DNA of 64,000 nt. Origin: JAXLYE01 sp046351595. GTDB taxonomy: Bacteria; Myxococcota_A; Polyangia; Palsa-1104; JAEUJZ01. The position numbers were made by a program, and so were the translations under genes. Location: NCBI GenBank assembly GCA_046351595.1, contig JAXLYE010000009.1, positions 434,001 through 498,000 on the forward strand, written 5' to 3'. The notes beneath the pieces are model-generated. The model did no database searches and had not been told where the DNA came from. It saw only the letters and a program-made list of their open reading frames with translations. Numbering within the stretch: the stretch's first letter is position 1; each line of letters starts with the position of its first letter. This document shows positions 20,072-27,751 of this stretch, in pieces.

Positions 20072-20229
20072 GTGATTCCTCTCGGCCCTCCCTATCGGTT
20101 CCGATTCCGTACCCGTTACTGATTCTGCATTGCGACTTCTGGAATGCGAGCGGCGACGAAAAAAACCGCGGAGCAGGAGCATACGGGAATCCCGCATGCG
20201 CCCGGTCCGCGGCTTATTAAGGAGCAATT

Positions 20230-21018
20230 CTAGCGGTGCTGGGCCCAGCTCCCCGAGGTCCGGGTGTCCGTGCCGCGGCCGAGCGACTTGGTGCTCGGCT
20301 TGTCGGCCGGTGCCGCGTCCGTGATCGGCTTCTGCGCCGTCCACTCCGGCTCCTGCGTCATGGCCAGCTTCTCGGCCTGCAGCCGCGCGCCGAGCGCGTT
20401 CAGCTCGTCGTTGGTCAGGACCTTGCGGGCGAGCTCGAAGATCTGGCCTTCCTCCTTCGCCACGTGCGCCTGCACCATCTTCTTGAGCGTGGTGATGCGC
20501 GCGAACCAGTCCGGCCCCTTCTGCGTGCTCAGCTCCGCGAGCAGCTGCTTGACCTCCGCGTGCTCCGAGTAGGCTTCCTGCAGGAGCGGCGCGTCGTACT
20601 CCTTGAGGATCGGGTAGAACAGCCGCTCCTCGACCGTCGCGTGGGTCTCCAGCTCGTACTTGAGCTGCGCAAAGAGTCCTTCGCACGTCTCGGTGGATGC
20701 CGCATCGTCCTTCAGCGCTTCGATCTGATCGAAGAATCCGGAGACGAGCGAGTGATCCTCCTTCAGCAGCCGGAGCGCGCCGTCATCGGCGACTCCCTTG
20801 ATCTTGCCCATCGCCGTGTCGGCGAGCCCCATCACCCGATCCTTGGCGGTGTCGGCAAACTCCATCACGCGCTCCTTGGCCGTATCCGCCATCTCCCTGA
20901 CCCGGTCCTTGGCCTCGACGGCGCGCTCCTGCGCGTCGCGCGCCACGTCGGCGACCTTCTGCCCCGCTTCCTTCGCCTTGTCCATCACCGAGTCCTTCAT
21001 CTGCTTGAGCGTATCCAT
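20230..21018 (-). CDS. Hemerythrin/HHE-domain protein with N-terminal LEA-like 11-residue repeats
   Basis: AAGGAGGAAGCC precedes ATG 21018, giving 262 residues. Residues 1-80 form a charged amphipathic helix with three clear 11-residue repeats (ADTAKERVMEF, ADTAKDRVMGL, ADTAMGKIKGV), as in LEA/apolipophorin-like stress proteins. Residues 83-205 are an HHE domain with the iron-ligand pattern His89, His126, Glu130, His153, His185, Glu189. Such domains bind di-iron and O2, NO or reactive species. A Thr/Ala/Pro-rich tail follows. It is divergent from a small membrane protein and near ku, which suggests a stress setting. The fusion of repeats and HHE is the notable feature. Confidence 0.85.
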   Translation of the reverse strand: MDTLKQMKDSVMDKAKEAGQKVADVARDAQERAVEAKDRVREMADTAKERVMEFADTAKDRVMGLADTAMGKIKGVADDGALRLLKEDHSLVSGFFDQIEALKDDAASTETCEGLFAQLKYELETHATVEERLFYPILKEYDAPLLQEAYSEHAEVKQLLAELSTQKGPDWFARITTLKKMVQAHVAKEEGQIFELARKVLTNDELNALGARLQAEKLAMTQEPEWTAQKPITDAAPADKPSTKSLGRGTDTRTSGSWAQHR

Positions 21019-21586
21019 GGCTTCCTCCTTCACGCCGTCGCCCCAACGCCCCCTTCTTGCAGAGGTCCGGGGGAGGCTCCTTGTACACAGGCGCCGGACC
21101 GTGTCCGGCCCCAAGACCGCGCAGCGTGCGCGGCAGGGGGGAGGCTCAGCGAGCTGCGCTCGATTTGCGGAGGCACCGGAGTACCCCCGCCTAAGAGCTC
21201 TCCCTAAACCGCTCCCTGTCTGGCTATGTGCATGAGGGAGCTCCCGACTACAAGAACCCTTTTTCCGTTTGCACCTCTCAAGTTACCAGCGGTTCCAAGC
21301 GATGCCAGCTGAAAATATGTGTTGGAGTTTTGCTTGTCGCGAAAGGAACCCTGCATATACTCCCAAGGGAATGCTTCGGAGCGGGTGATTGGGAGTTACG
21401 CGACCCCAGACAATCCCGTCTCTCGGGCAGCGGCCCCGGCGCTGATTGGTCACACCGGGGACGTCCCAATCGGAGTGAAGCCTCGGGGGCTCGATTAGAG
21501 AGTTCTCCCAAGTTCTTTCTGGGGCCTGCGGGGCCACGCATCGAACAGGAACCCAACGCTCGGAACGCTCAGAAGGAGGGACTGTC
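21019..21586. other. 568-bp divergent intergenic region
   Basis: No gene is supported here: the short open frames lack ribosome sites. The base composition is less GC-rich than the flanks, especially 21235-21365. It should hold the promoters of the hemerythrin gene (leftward) and of the small membrane protein (rightward). Confidence 0.6.
21334..21361 (+). promoter_or_regulatory. Candidate promoter (TTGTCG-N16-TATACT)
   Basis: TTGTCG (21334-21339) and TATACT (21356-21361) are 16 bp apart in an AT-richer patch upstream of the small membrane protein gene. A start near 21368 would leave a leader of about 220 nt. An overlapping GGAACC at 21345 could alternatively serve an ECF sigma factor. Confidence 0.4.
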
Positions 21587-21892
21587 ATGAATACCGATAC
21601 GAACTACGGAATGGACACCGGCTACAACAGCAACAACAACCACGGTGACATGAACGTGCACGGCGGCCTCCGTGACCTGCTGACCAAGCAGCTCGACGAG
21701 CGCTGGCACCAGGTCGTGGATCTGAGCGACAAGGTCAAGGACAACCCGGTCCCGTTCATCCTGGCGGGCACCGGCGTCATCCTCGCCGCCGCGGGCGGCA
21801 TCACCTACGCGGTGCTGCAGAGCCGCCGCTCGGCCACCTTCCCGCTGATCGTGGTGAAGGGCCTGCGCTCGCTGCTGCGCAAGTTCTGGTAA
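21587..21892 (+). CDS. Small single-pass membrane protein, unknown function
   Basis: The protein has 101 residues. It has an Asn/Gly/Tyr-rich N-terminus (NYGMDTGYNSNNNHGD), an amphipathic charged helix (30-53, LLTKQLDERWHQVVDLSDKVKD), one membrane helix (55-77) and a basic C-terminal tail. AGAAGGAGG lies before ATG 21587, so expression is probably strong. A textbook terminator follows immediately, so it is monocistronic. The layout resembles small envelope-stress proteins, but I recognise no family. Confidence 0.75.
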   Translation: MNTDTNYGMDTGYNSNNNHGDMNVHGGLRDLLTKQLDERWHQVVDLSDKVKDNPVPFILAGTGVILAAAGGITYAVLQSRRSATFPLIVVKGLRSLLRKFW

Positions 21893-21898
21893 CCCGCG

Positions 21899-21939
21899 GG
21901 GCCCTGCTGACTCCTCCTGTCAGCAGGGCCCTTTTTGTT
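21899..21939 (+). terminator. Rho-independent terminator
   Basis: A 13-bp perfect stem, GGGCCCTGCTGAC (21899-21911) with GTCAGCAGGGCCC (21919-21931), has a 7-nt loop and is followed by TTTTTGTTT. It is the clearest terminator in the window and ends the small membrane protein transcript before ku. Confidence 0.95.
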
Positions 21940-21987
21940 TCTTCTTCTCGAAGGCTCCGTTCCTCCGGCGAGCGGGCTGGAGGGCAC

Positions 21988-22905
21988 ATGGCAGCGCACG
22001 GCGTCTGGAACGGAACCATCAGCTTCGGCCTCGTCACCATCCCGGTGTCGCTGCGCGGTGCCGTCGAGGAGCACGATCTGAAGTTCAGCATGCTCGACCA
22101 GCGGGATCTGGCTCCGGTCGGGTACAAGCACATCAACAAGAACACCCAGCGCTCCGTCGCCTGGGAGGACATCGTAAAGGGATATGAGTACGACAAAGGG
22201 AGCTATGTGATTCTGTCTCCCGAGGACTTCGAGAAGGCCAACGTGAAGGCCAACCGGGTCCTTGAGATCGAGGACTTCGTCCGCGCCGACCAGATCGATC
22301 CCTTGTACTTCGACAAGCCGTACTACGTCGTCCCGCAGAAGCAGGGGGCCAAGGCCTATCACCTGCTGCGCGAGGCGCTCGCGCGAACCGGCAAGGTCGG
22401 CATCGGCCGCGTCGTGATGCACACCAGGTACCGCCTGGTTGCGCTCATCCCGCTCGACGACGTGCTGATCCTGGAGATCCTGCGCTTCGCCCACGAGATC
22501 CGCCCGACGCGCGACCTCGAGATGCCCGAGACCGAAGACGGCGAGCGGCTGAGCGAGCGGGAGATCGGCATGGCCGAGCAGCTCATCGAGGGCATGACCT
22601 CGGAGTGGCGGCCCGCCCAGTACAAGGACACCTACCACGACGACCTCTTGCGCCTGATCGAGAAGAAGATCAAGCAGGGCGACACCGCCGAGATCGAGCC
22701 GTACAACGAGCCCGCTCCCGAGGGCGGCGCGCGCGGTCGCGTGCACGACCTGCTGCCGCTCCTGCAGGCCAGCCTGGAGGCCAGCCGCCGGCGCCTGGGT
22801 CACGAGCCCGCGCCGGAAGGTGAGTCCGTGCCGCGTGGCACTGCGCACCAGCGGCGAACGGCCTCGCGCGCGCCGGCCCGCCGCTCCCGACAGCCCTCTC
22901 ATTGA
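21988..22905 (+). CDS. ku: Ku protein, non-homologous end joining
   Basis: The protein has 305 residues. It starts MAAHGVWNGTISFGLVTIPV and continues KFSMLDQRD, VGYKHINKNT and LSPEDFEKAN, the diagnostic start and core of bacterial Ku. The beta-barrel ring region runs to about residue 245, followed by a basic Arg/Ser-rich tail (RRTASRAPARRSRQPSH) that probably helps DNA binding. It binds double-strand break ends and recruits LigD; no ligD lies in the window. GGAGGGCAC precedes ATG 21988. Confidence 0.95.
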   Translation: MAAHGVWNGTISFGLVTIPVSLRGAVEEHDLKFSMLDQRDLAPVGYKHINKNTQRSVAWEDIVKGYEYDKGSYVILSPEDFEKANVKANRVLEIEDFVRADQIDPLYFDKPYYVVPQKQGAKAYHLLREALARTGKVGIGRVVMHTRYRLVALIPLDDVLILEILRFAHEIRPTRDLEMPETEDGERLSEREIGMAEQLIEGMTSEWRPAQYKDTYHDDLLRLIEKKIKQGDTAEIEPYNEPAPEGGARGRVHDLLPLLQASLEASRRRLGHEPAPEGESVPRGTAHQRRTASRAPARRSRQPSH

Positions 22906-22935
22906 CAGCCGGCTCACGGGCAGCCGTCTCACGGA
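22891..22935 (+). repeat. Three 15-bp direct repeats upstream of the creatininase homologue
   Basis: The units CAGCCCTCTCATTGA, CAGCCGGCTCACGGG and CAGCCGTCTCACGGA follow each other without gaps. The first contains the ku stop codon. The third would cover the -35 region of the TATACT promoter at 22945, so they may be an operator. Confidence 0.45.
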
Positions 22936-22944
22936 TCGGGGCTC

Positions 22945-22950
22945 TATACT
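22945..22950 (+). promoter_or_regulatory. TATACT -10 element 6 nt before GTG 22957 (leaderless gene)
   Basis: TATACT ends 6 nt before the start codon. GGAG within the gap is only 2 nt from the GTG, too close to act as a normal ribosome site, so a leaderless transcript is likely. Confidence 0.5.
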
Positions 22951-22956
22951 GGAGCC

Positions 22957-23955
22957 GTGATCCCGCTGCTTGATCTCCCCCACCGCGAGGCGCGGCGCCT
23001 GCTTGCGTCGGGCGCGCCCGTATTTTTGACCGTAAACCCCGTCGAGTACCACGGCCCGCACCTGTCCCTGCACAACGATCGCCTGGTCAGCCTGGGCCTG
23101 GTCCGCGATCTGCATCAGCGCCTCCGCGAGCGACACCCGGAGTGGCCGCTGCTCGTGGCCGCGGACCTCGAGGTCGGCGTCGAGCCGTGCTCGGGTCCGG
23201 GCTCACGCCACGGCCGCTACCCGCTCGCCTGCGAGCTCGTGCGCGAGGCGTGCCGGGCGCTGGTCGAGCTCGGGGCGCAGCGTGTCGTGCTCATGACGTT
23301 CCACGGCGCGCCGCTGCACAACCAGGCCATCGAGCAGGGCGTGCGCCTGCTGCGCTCTGCCGGGGTGCACGCGGTGGCTCCGTTCAACCTGGTGCTCGCG
23401 GCCCTTGTCGAGCCCGAGCCCGGCGGCGGCGCGGCGATCGACAACGGCCGCTTCGCGCCGGCCTTCGCGCACATCGCCGATCCCGACGAGCGCGCCGAGA
23501 TGCTGCGCACGCTGCGGCTCGACTTCCACGCCGGCTTCTTCGAGACCTCGGTGGCGCTGCACTACGCACCCGAGTCGGTTTCGCCCGAGCACCGCGGCCT
23601 GCCGCCGTGCCCGCCGTTCGGACGGCTGCCGCTGCTCGGCCACGCGGCGAAGCTGGCGCGCCTCACCGGGCGTCACGCGCTCGCTGCCGAGCTGGGATTT
23701 GCCGCGGCCGGGCTGGCCTGGTACGCGCTGCGTCCCTTCCCGGGCTATACCGGCCGCCCGCACCACGCCACCTCGACCGCCGGCGCCCACTTCGCGCGCT
23801 TCATGGTCGATGAGATGGCCCCGGTCGTCGAGCGCGTCCTGCTCGGTCAGGCGGACTCGCCGCCGCCGATCCTGTCGTGGCTGCGCTTCGCGTCGCTGGG
23901 CGGCCGAATCGGCGGCGTCAGGATCGAGCCGGCGCAGGTGCTGGCGCCGCGGTAG
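22957..23955 (+). CDS. Creatininase-family amidohydrolase homologue
   Basis: The protein has 332 residues. The N-terminal metal site pattern E-x-H...D is visible as Glu30, His32 and Asp41 (NPVEYHGPHLSLHND). The usual NGHGGN loop is replaced by MTFHGAPLHNQ, so the second metal site differs from classical creatininase. Family members hydrolyse cyclic amides or act in cofactor biosynthesis; the substrate here is unknown. The GTG start is supported by a TATACT -10 just upstream. The C-terminal half (FPGYTGRPHHATSTAGA) has no signature I recognise. Confidence 0.75.
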   Translation: MIPLLDLPHREARRLLASGAPVFLTVNPVEYHGPHLSLHNDRLVSLGLVRDLHQRLRERHPEWPLLVAADLEVGVEPCSGPGSRHGRYPLACELVREACRALVELGAQRVVLMTFHGAPLHNQAIEQGVRLLRSAGVHAVAPFNLVLAALVEPEPGGGAAIDNGRFAPAFAHIADPDERAEMLRTLRLDFHAGFFETSVALHYAPESVSPEHRGLPPCPPFGRLPLLGHAAKLARLTGRHALAAELGFAAAGLAWYALRPFPGYTGRPHHATSTAGAHFARFMVDEMAPVVERVLLGQADSPPPILSWLRFASLGGRIGGVRIEPAQVLAPR

Positions 23956-23996
23956 CGCGGCTGTACAAAAGCAGCGGCCTGCGGTACCAGACCGCC

Positions 23997-24395
23997 ATGA
24001 GCGAACGTCATGCTTCCTGTAGCTGCGGGCAGCTGCGGCTGAGCTGCAAGGGTGAGCCGCTCCGCATCTCGATGTGCCACTGCCTGGCGTGCCAAAAGCG
24101 CACCGGCAGCGTGTTCGGTGTCCAGGCCCGCTTCCACAAGAACCAGGTCCGCACCGAAGGCCAGGCTACGGAGTATGTCCGCACCGGCGACAGCGGCTCA
24201 CGCGCCACGTTCCGCTTCTGTCCCACGTGCGGCTCGACCGTGTACTGGCTGCTCGAGGCGATGCCGGACCTCGTCGCCGTCGCGGTGGGGGCGTTCGCGG
24301 ATCCGCGCTTCCCGTCGCCCCGCGTCTCGGTCTACGAGGAGCGTATGCACCCCTGGACCGGCATGCAGGCGCTGCCCATCGAGCACATGGGCTGA
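23997..24395 (+). CDS. GFA (CENP-V)-family zinc protein
   Basis: The protein has 132 residues. The zinc-binding cysteines of the GFA fold are present: SCSCGQ near the start, CHCLACQK and CPTCGS. The G-x-F and CGS context matches proteins annotated as glutathione-dependent formaldehyde-activating enzymes or CENP-V domains. Most such bacterial proteins have no proven reaction. ATG 23997 has no Shine-Dalgarno; TACCAG 6 nt upstream is a poor -10, so the start signal is unclear. Confidence 0.85.
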   Translation: MSERHASCSCGQLRLSCKGEPLRISMCHCLACQKRTGSVFGVQARFHKNQVRTEGQATEYVRTGDSGSRATFRFCPTCGSTVYWLLEAMPDLVAVAVGAFADPRFPSPRVSVYEERMHPWTGMQALPIEHMG

Positions 24396-24423
24396 TACAC
24401 GGCCCAACCGCAGCGCGAGGCAC

Positions 24424-25020
24424 TCACACCCGCACCACCAGGCACGTCGCGTCGTCTTCGAGGCGACCGTGGCGGAGGAGCAGATCTTCGGCCAGCGCCT
24501 GCGCCGGCCGCTGCCCGAGATCGCGCGCATCAAAGTGCGACCGGATCCCGTCCGAGTGCAGGACGAGCAGATCCCCGAGCGCCAGCGGGAAGCGGAAGAT
24601 CGTCACGCGGCGCAGGCGCGCCCCCAGCGTCCCTGCGATCGAGATCGGGGCCGCCGGGGTCTGCGTCGCGACCGCGAGCGCGATGTTGCCGACGCCGGCG
24701 AAGCGCGCCTCCAAGCTCGCGTTCTGGAGGCGATGGATGCGGAGGATCGCCGCCGCGGCGCCGCGGGTCGGGCGCAGCGCCTGGTGGGCCCGCTGCAGGA
24801 TCTCGTCGAGCGGCAGCGCGACGTGCCGGCGTACCTCTTCACAGAAGGCCTGCGCCGCCTTCGCCGCCTCGGTTCCGTGCCCGAGCCCGTCCGCGAGCGC
24901 CAGCGTGACGCTCTCGGGCTCGTCGAGGATCAGGAACGCATCGCCGCACTCCGTCTCGCCTTCGGCCGCGCGCTGGGCGCTGCCGAGCTCCCGCGGGATC
25001 TTTCGCGCGGGCTGGTTCAC
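24424..25020 (-). CDS. RsbX/SpoIIE-type PP2C phosphatase of a stressosome module
   Basis: The protein has 198 residues. PP2C-fold motifs are present: GDAFLIL, LALADGLGHG (metal-binding Asp) and DDATCLVV at the end. It lacks a regulatory domain, as in RsbX, which dephosphorylates RsbR and RsbS to reset the stressosome. Its GTG start overlaps the stop of the RsbT-like kinase (GTGA), so the two are translationally coupled. Confidence 0.85.
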   Translation of the reverse strand: MNQPARKIPRELGSAQRAAEGETECGDAFLILDEPESVTLALADGLGHGTEAAKAAQAFCEEVRRHVALPLDEILQRAHQALRPTRGAAAAILRIHRLQNASLEARFAGVGNIALAVATQTPAAPISIAGTLGARLRRVTIFRFPLALGDLLVLHSDGIRSHFDARDLGQRPAQALAEDLLLRHGRLEDDATCLVVRV

Positions 25021-25703
25021 CGCTTGTACTTCCGCGCCCGCACGGTGGTCCCGATGCCCAGCGCGCTGCGGATCTGGAAGTCGTCCATCAGTCTGCGGGT
25101 GCCGCGCAGGCCCATCCCCATCCCGAACCGCGAGCTGTGCCGGCCGCTCAGCACCGCGTCGACGTCGGCGATGCCGGGTCCGTTGTCGCGCGCGACGATC
25201 TCCAGGCCGGGCTCGGGGGCGCGCAGGCGGTGCAGCTCGATGCGGCCGCGCTTTGCATACAGGATGATGTTGCGCGCCAGCTCCGAGATGGCCGTCGCGA
25301 TCTTGACCTGATCGACCGAGCGGAAGCCGAGCTCCCGGCAGACCTCGCGCCCCTGCATGCGCGCCGCGACGATGTCATCCTCGGCCTCGATCTCGATGAT
25401 CGTGACGTCGCGCGCGGTCGGCGCAGCCGGCGACCGCTGGGCGCGCTGGGCGACGAGCTCCTCGAGCCCCGACAGGCAGGACTTGAGCCGCTGTGGATCG
25501 GTCAGGAACACCGGCAGCCGGCTGCGCAGGGCCGTGACCATGTCCGGCAGGTCTGTCTCGTTCAGCGCCTCGGAATTGCGCTCCTGCGACTGCGCCGCGC
25601 TGCGCAGCAGGGCCTTGGCGTTGATGGCGCTGACATACCGGCCGAGCAGAGCGAGCAGCTCCTCGCTCACCGTAGGGCGGGCGGGCCGCTGCGCGCTGCT
25701 CAC
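25017..25703 (-). CDS. rsbT: RsbT-like switch kinase (HATPase) with N-terminal extension
   Basis: GTG 25703 overlaps the stop of the RsbS-like gene (GTGA) and gives 228 residues. From about residue 97 the sequence tracks RsbT closely: DIVAARMQGREVCRELGF, VDQVKIATAISELARNI and DNGPGIADVD, then GMGMGLRGTRRLMDDFQI. These are the N- and G-boxes of the GHKL serine kinase. The first ~95 residues are helical and not part of ordinary RsbT, so this is an extended form. It should be held by the RsbR/RsbS complex and phosphorylate them on stress. The downstream partner is not in the window. The frame is open further upstream only by overlap. Confidence 0.88.
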   Translation of the reverse strand: MSSAQRPARPTVSEELLALLGRYVSAINAKALLRSAAQSQERNSEALNETDLPDMVTALRSRLPVFLTDPQRLKSCLSGLEELVAQRAQRSPAAPTARDVTIIEIEAEDDIVAARMQGREVCRELGFRSVDQVKIATAISELARNIILYAKRGRIELHRLRAPEPGLEIVARDNGPGIADVDAVLSGRHSSRFGMGMGLRGTRRLMDDFQIRSALGIGTTVRARKYKR

Positions 25704-26254
25704 TCGAGGTCTCCGTCGCTGCGTCCGTCGTCTTCGCGCGTCCCGGCGCCCGCGCGCCGCCTGCCTCGGCTGCCCGCCGACCGTCTGCGCGCGCCTGTGC
25801 GCTCGGTCTGCCCGTCCTCGTCCTTCGCCTCTTCGCGCTCGGGCTCCGTCGCGGACTCCGCGCGCAGGCGGGCCCGCGCCGCGCGCCGCAGCTGCGCCAG
25901 CCGCTCGAGCGCCCGCTCGAGGTTGCGCTCGGTCGGGACGCCTCCGAGATCCATGCCCATGTCGACCAGGGTCCCGGCGACCAGCGAGCCGATGCCGCAG
26001 ATCACGGTCTCGCAGCCCATCAGCCGCGCCGTCACCGAGAGGTCGTGGATCATGCGCGCCATGTAGCTGTCCATGACGTCGATCGTGTCGACGGTGACGA
26101 CGATGCCGCTGACCTCGTGGCGGTCGAGCGCGCGCGGGATGTCCTCGCGCAGCTGGTTCACCATGGCGTCGGTCAAGACCCCCTGCACTACGACGATGAG
26201 GTTCTCGTAGAGCTTGAGGATCGGGATCCGGTTCTCGAGTCGCAGCTTCCCCAT
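25700..26254 (-). CDS. rsbS: RsbS-like STAS protein with charged C-terminal tail
   Basis: The protein has 184 residues. A single STAS domain (1-115) contains the phosphorylatable Ser63 in TIDVMDSYMAR, matching the DSF site of RsbS. Residues about 120-184 are a low-complexity tail of alternating acidic and basic residues (EPEREEAKDEDGQ, RRRSAGSRGRRRAG), absent from typical ~120-residue RsbS. It should form the stressosome core with the RsbR-like sensors. Its start lies 9 nt after the RsbR-like stop and its end overlaps the RsbT-like gene, so all are one operon. Confidence 0.88.
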   Translation of the reverse strand: MGKLRLENRIPILKLYENLIVVVQGVLTDAMVNQLREDIPRALDRHEVSGIVVTVDTIDVMDSYMARMIHDLSVTARLMGCETVICGIGSLVAGTLVDMGMDLGGVPTERNLERALERLAQLRRAARARLRAESATEPEREEAKDEDGQTERTGARRRSAGSRGRRRAGAGTREDDGRSDGDLE

Positions 26255-26263
26255 GGGCCGGGC

Positions 26264-27334
26264 TCAGTCGTCGTGATCGAGCGCGCGGTGCGACGGCTTG
26301 CGGCGGACCGAGTAGCCGAGGATGCGCAGGCTCTCCTGCAGCCCCTGCTTGAGGTTGCGCAGCGTGCGCAGCCCCTCGAGCTCGATCCCCATGCGCGTCA
26401 GCGTCTGCGCGACGTCCGAGCGGATGCCGGTGATGAGGCAGCGCGCGCCGACCAGGCTGACCGCGCGCGCCATCTTGACGAAGTGGTCGGCGGTCTGCGT
26501 ATCGACGGTGTCGACGCCGGTGAGGTCGACGAGCACGCAGCGGATCTCGTCCTCCTCGACCTTGCGCACCAGCGTCTCCATGAGCTGCTCGCTGCGGCGC
26601 GCGTCCACGGCCCCGATGACCGGCAGCACCACGACGTCCTGCCAGACCTGGATGATCGGGGTCCCGATCGCGGCCATGGTCGCGCGGTACTGCTCGACCT
26701 CCTTGAGCTTGCGCTCCAGCTCTTTCGACAGCGACGTGTCCGAGACCTCCAGCGTCTCCTTCCACGGCTCGGCCTCGGGTCCCCACTCGTGCGGCTGCTT
26801 GATCTCGAAGGCGCAGTGCGGATCGCCCCTGCCCAGGCACATGCGCTCGATGGCGACGAGCGGAGCGCCGAAGAACGCCGTGCACCAGCCGCTCGCGTAG
26901 CCGGTCAGCGTGTGGCACACCGGCCGGTCGCTCTGCCCAAACTCCGCGAGGTGGATCTCGGCCTCGTATGAGTTGCGCCACAGCCCGTACATATAGAAGG
27001 TGCCGGCCTTGCGGTCGAACTCCAGCCGCTTCGGCTCGACGTGCACGATGCCTTCCCACATGTGCATTACGGGTCCCGCGGACATCTCGTCGATCTCGGA
27101 GTCCCACTTATACTGCGCGTTGAGCGCCTTGTGATCGCCGACACCGCAGCGGTACCCGAACTGCGCCAGCAGGCCGCTGGCCAGCTTGTGCCCGAGCTGC
27201 TCGATCATGAGCTTGCGCAGCGTCGAGAAGGCCTCCTGCCGGAACATCACGATGCGGTCATTGCCGAGCAGCACACGACCGGTATCCGGAGAGAACTCGA
27301 GCATCTTGCGGAAGTCGATGTCAGTTACCTTCAT
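26264..27334 (-). CDS. RsbR-like stressosome sensor: XylR_N + V4R + STAS
   Basis: The protein has 356 residues. Residues 6-90 resemble the XylR N-terminal activator domain (MLEFSPDTGRVLLGNDRIVMF), 95-180 a V4R domain (CHTLTGYASGW, AIERMCLGRGDPHCAFEI). A linker helix (200-222) follows, then a STAS domain to the end with Thr279 in the VDTQTA segment, equivalent to the RsbR phospho-Thr. XylR_N/V4R domains bind aromatic or other small hydrophobic ligands, so this is a ligand-sensing stressosome component rather than a globin-type one. AAAGGATG precedes ATG 27334. It heads the RsbR-S-T-X operon. Confidence 0.88.
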   Translation of the reverse strand: MKVTDIDFRKMLEFSPDTGRVLLGNDRIVMFRQEAFSTLRKLMIEQLGHKLASGLLAQFGYRCGVGDHKALNAQYKWDSEIDEMSAGPVMHMWEGIVHVEPKRLEFDRKAGTFYMYGLWRNSYEAEIHLAEFGQSDRPVCHTLTGYASGWCTAFFGAPLVAIERMCLGRGDPHCAFEIKQPHEWGPEAEPWKETLEVSDTSLSKELERKLKEVEQYRATMAAIGTPIIQVWQDVVVLPVIGAVDARRSEQLMETLVRKVEEDEIRCVLVDLTGVDTVDTQTADHFVKMARAVSLVGARCLITGIRSDVAQTLTRMGIELEGLRTLRNLKQGLQESLRILGYSVRRKPSHRALDHDD

Positions 27335-27751
27335 GAGCCAGACATCCTTTCGCGCCTGGGTCGAACTTCGGTCGAACTTCGGTCGCGCTTCAGTCGCGCT
27401 TCAGTCGCGCTTCGGTCACGCTTCGGTCGCGCTTCGGTCGCATCGGGGTCGCGCGCCGGAGCAGAGAGGCTTCCGACCTTATCGTACAAAAAAGCGGAAT
27501 GTGAGCCAAGAGGGAGTCGTGTTCCCTGCTCACATTTGGTGGCTGATACTGGCTCCATCGCCGCAGCGTTACGAAACCCGCACGATCTGGCAGAGCGCGC
27601 GCTCGCAGTCCGACTGATCCGGCTTGCACACATTCCGTACGTAGGATCCTCGGTGTAAAATCCTCAGCGCGGACAGCCAGCGTCGGCCGCGACGCTGCGA
27701 CGGGGCGAGCCTTTCGTCGCGCAGGCGCCGCAGACAGGCCAGTTTGATGTC
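27335..27751. other. 417-bp divergent region between two stressosome sensor genes
   Basis: It holds the 11-bp tandem repeat at 27360-27442 next to the operon start, a less GC-rich stretch around 27470-27545 and TGTAAAAT at 27654-27661. It must contain promoters for both paralogous sensors. Open frames here are by-products of the repeat. Confidence 0.6.
27360..27442 (+). repeat. 11-bp tandem repeat, 7.5 copies
   Basis: Units GTCGAACTTCG, GTCGCGCTTCA and GTCGCGCTTCG follow one another from 27360 to 27436 with a partial copy after. The variation is confined to a few positions. The array lies 26 bp upstream of the RsbR-like operon's start codon, so it is in the leader or promoter. Confidence 0.9.

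Noticed and set aside
21988..22905. Complete bacterial NHEJ operon
   Set aside because: Only ku is present; no ligD-like ligase or polymerase gene is in the window.
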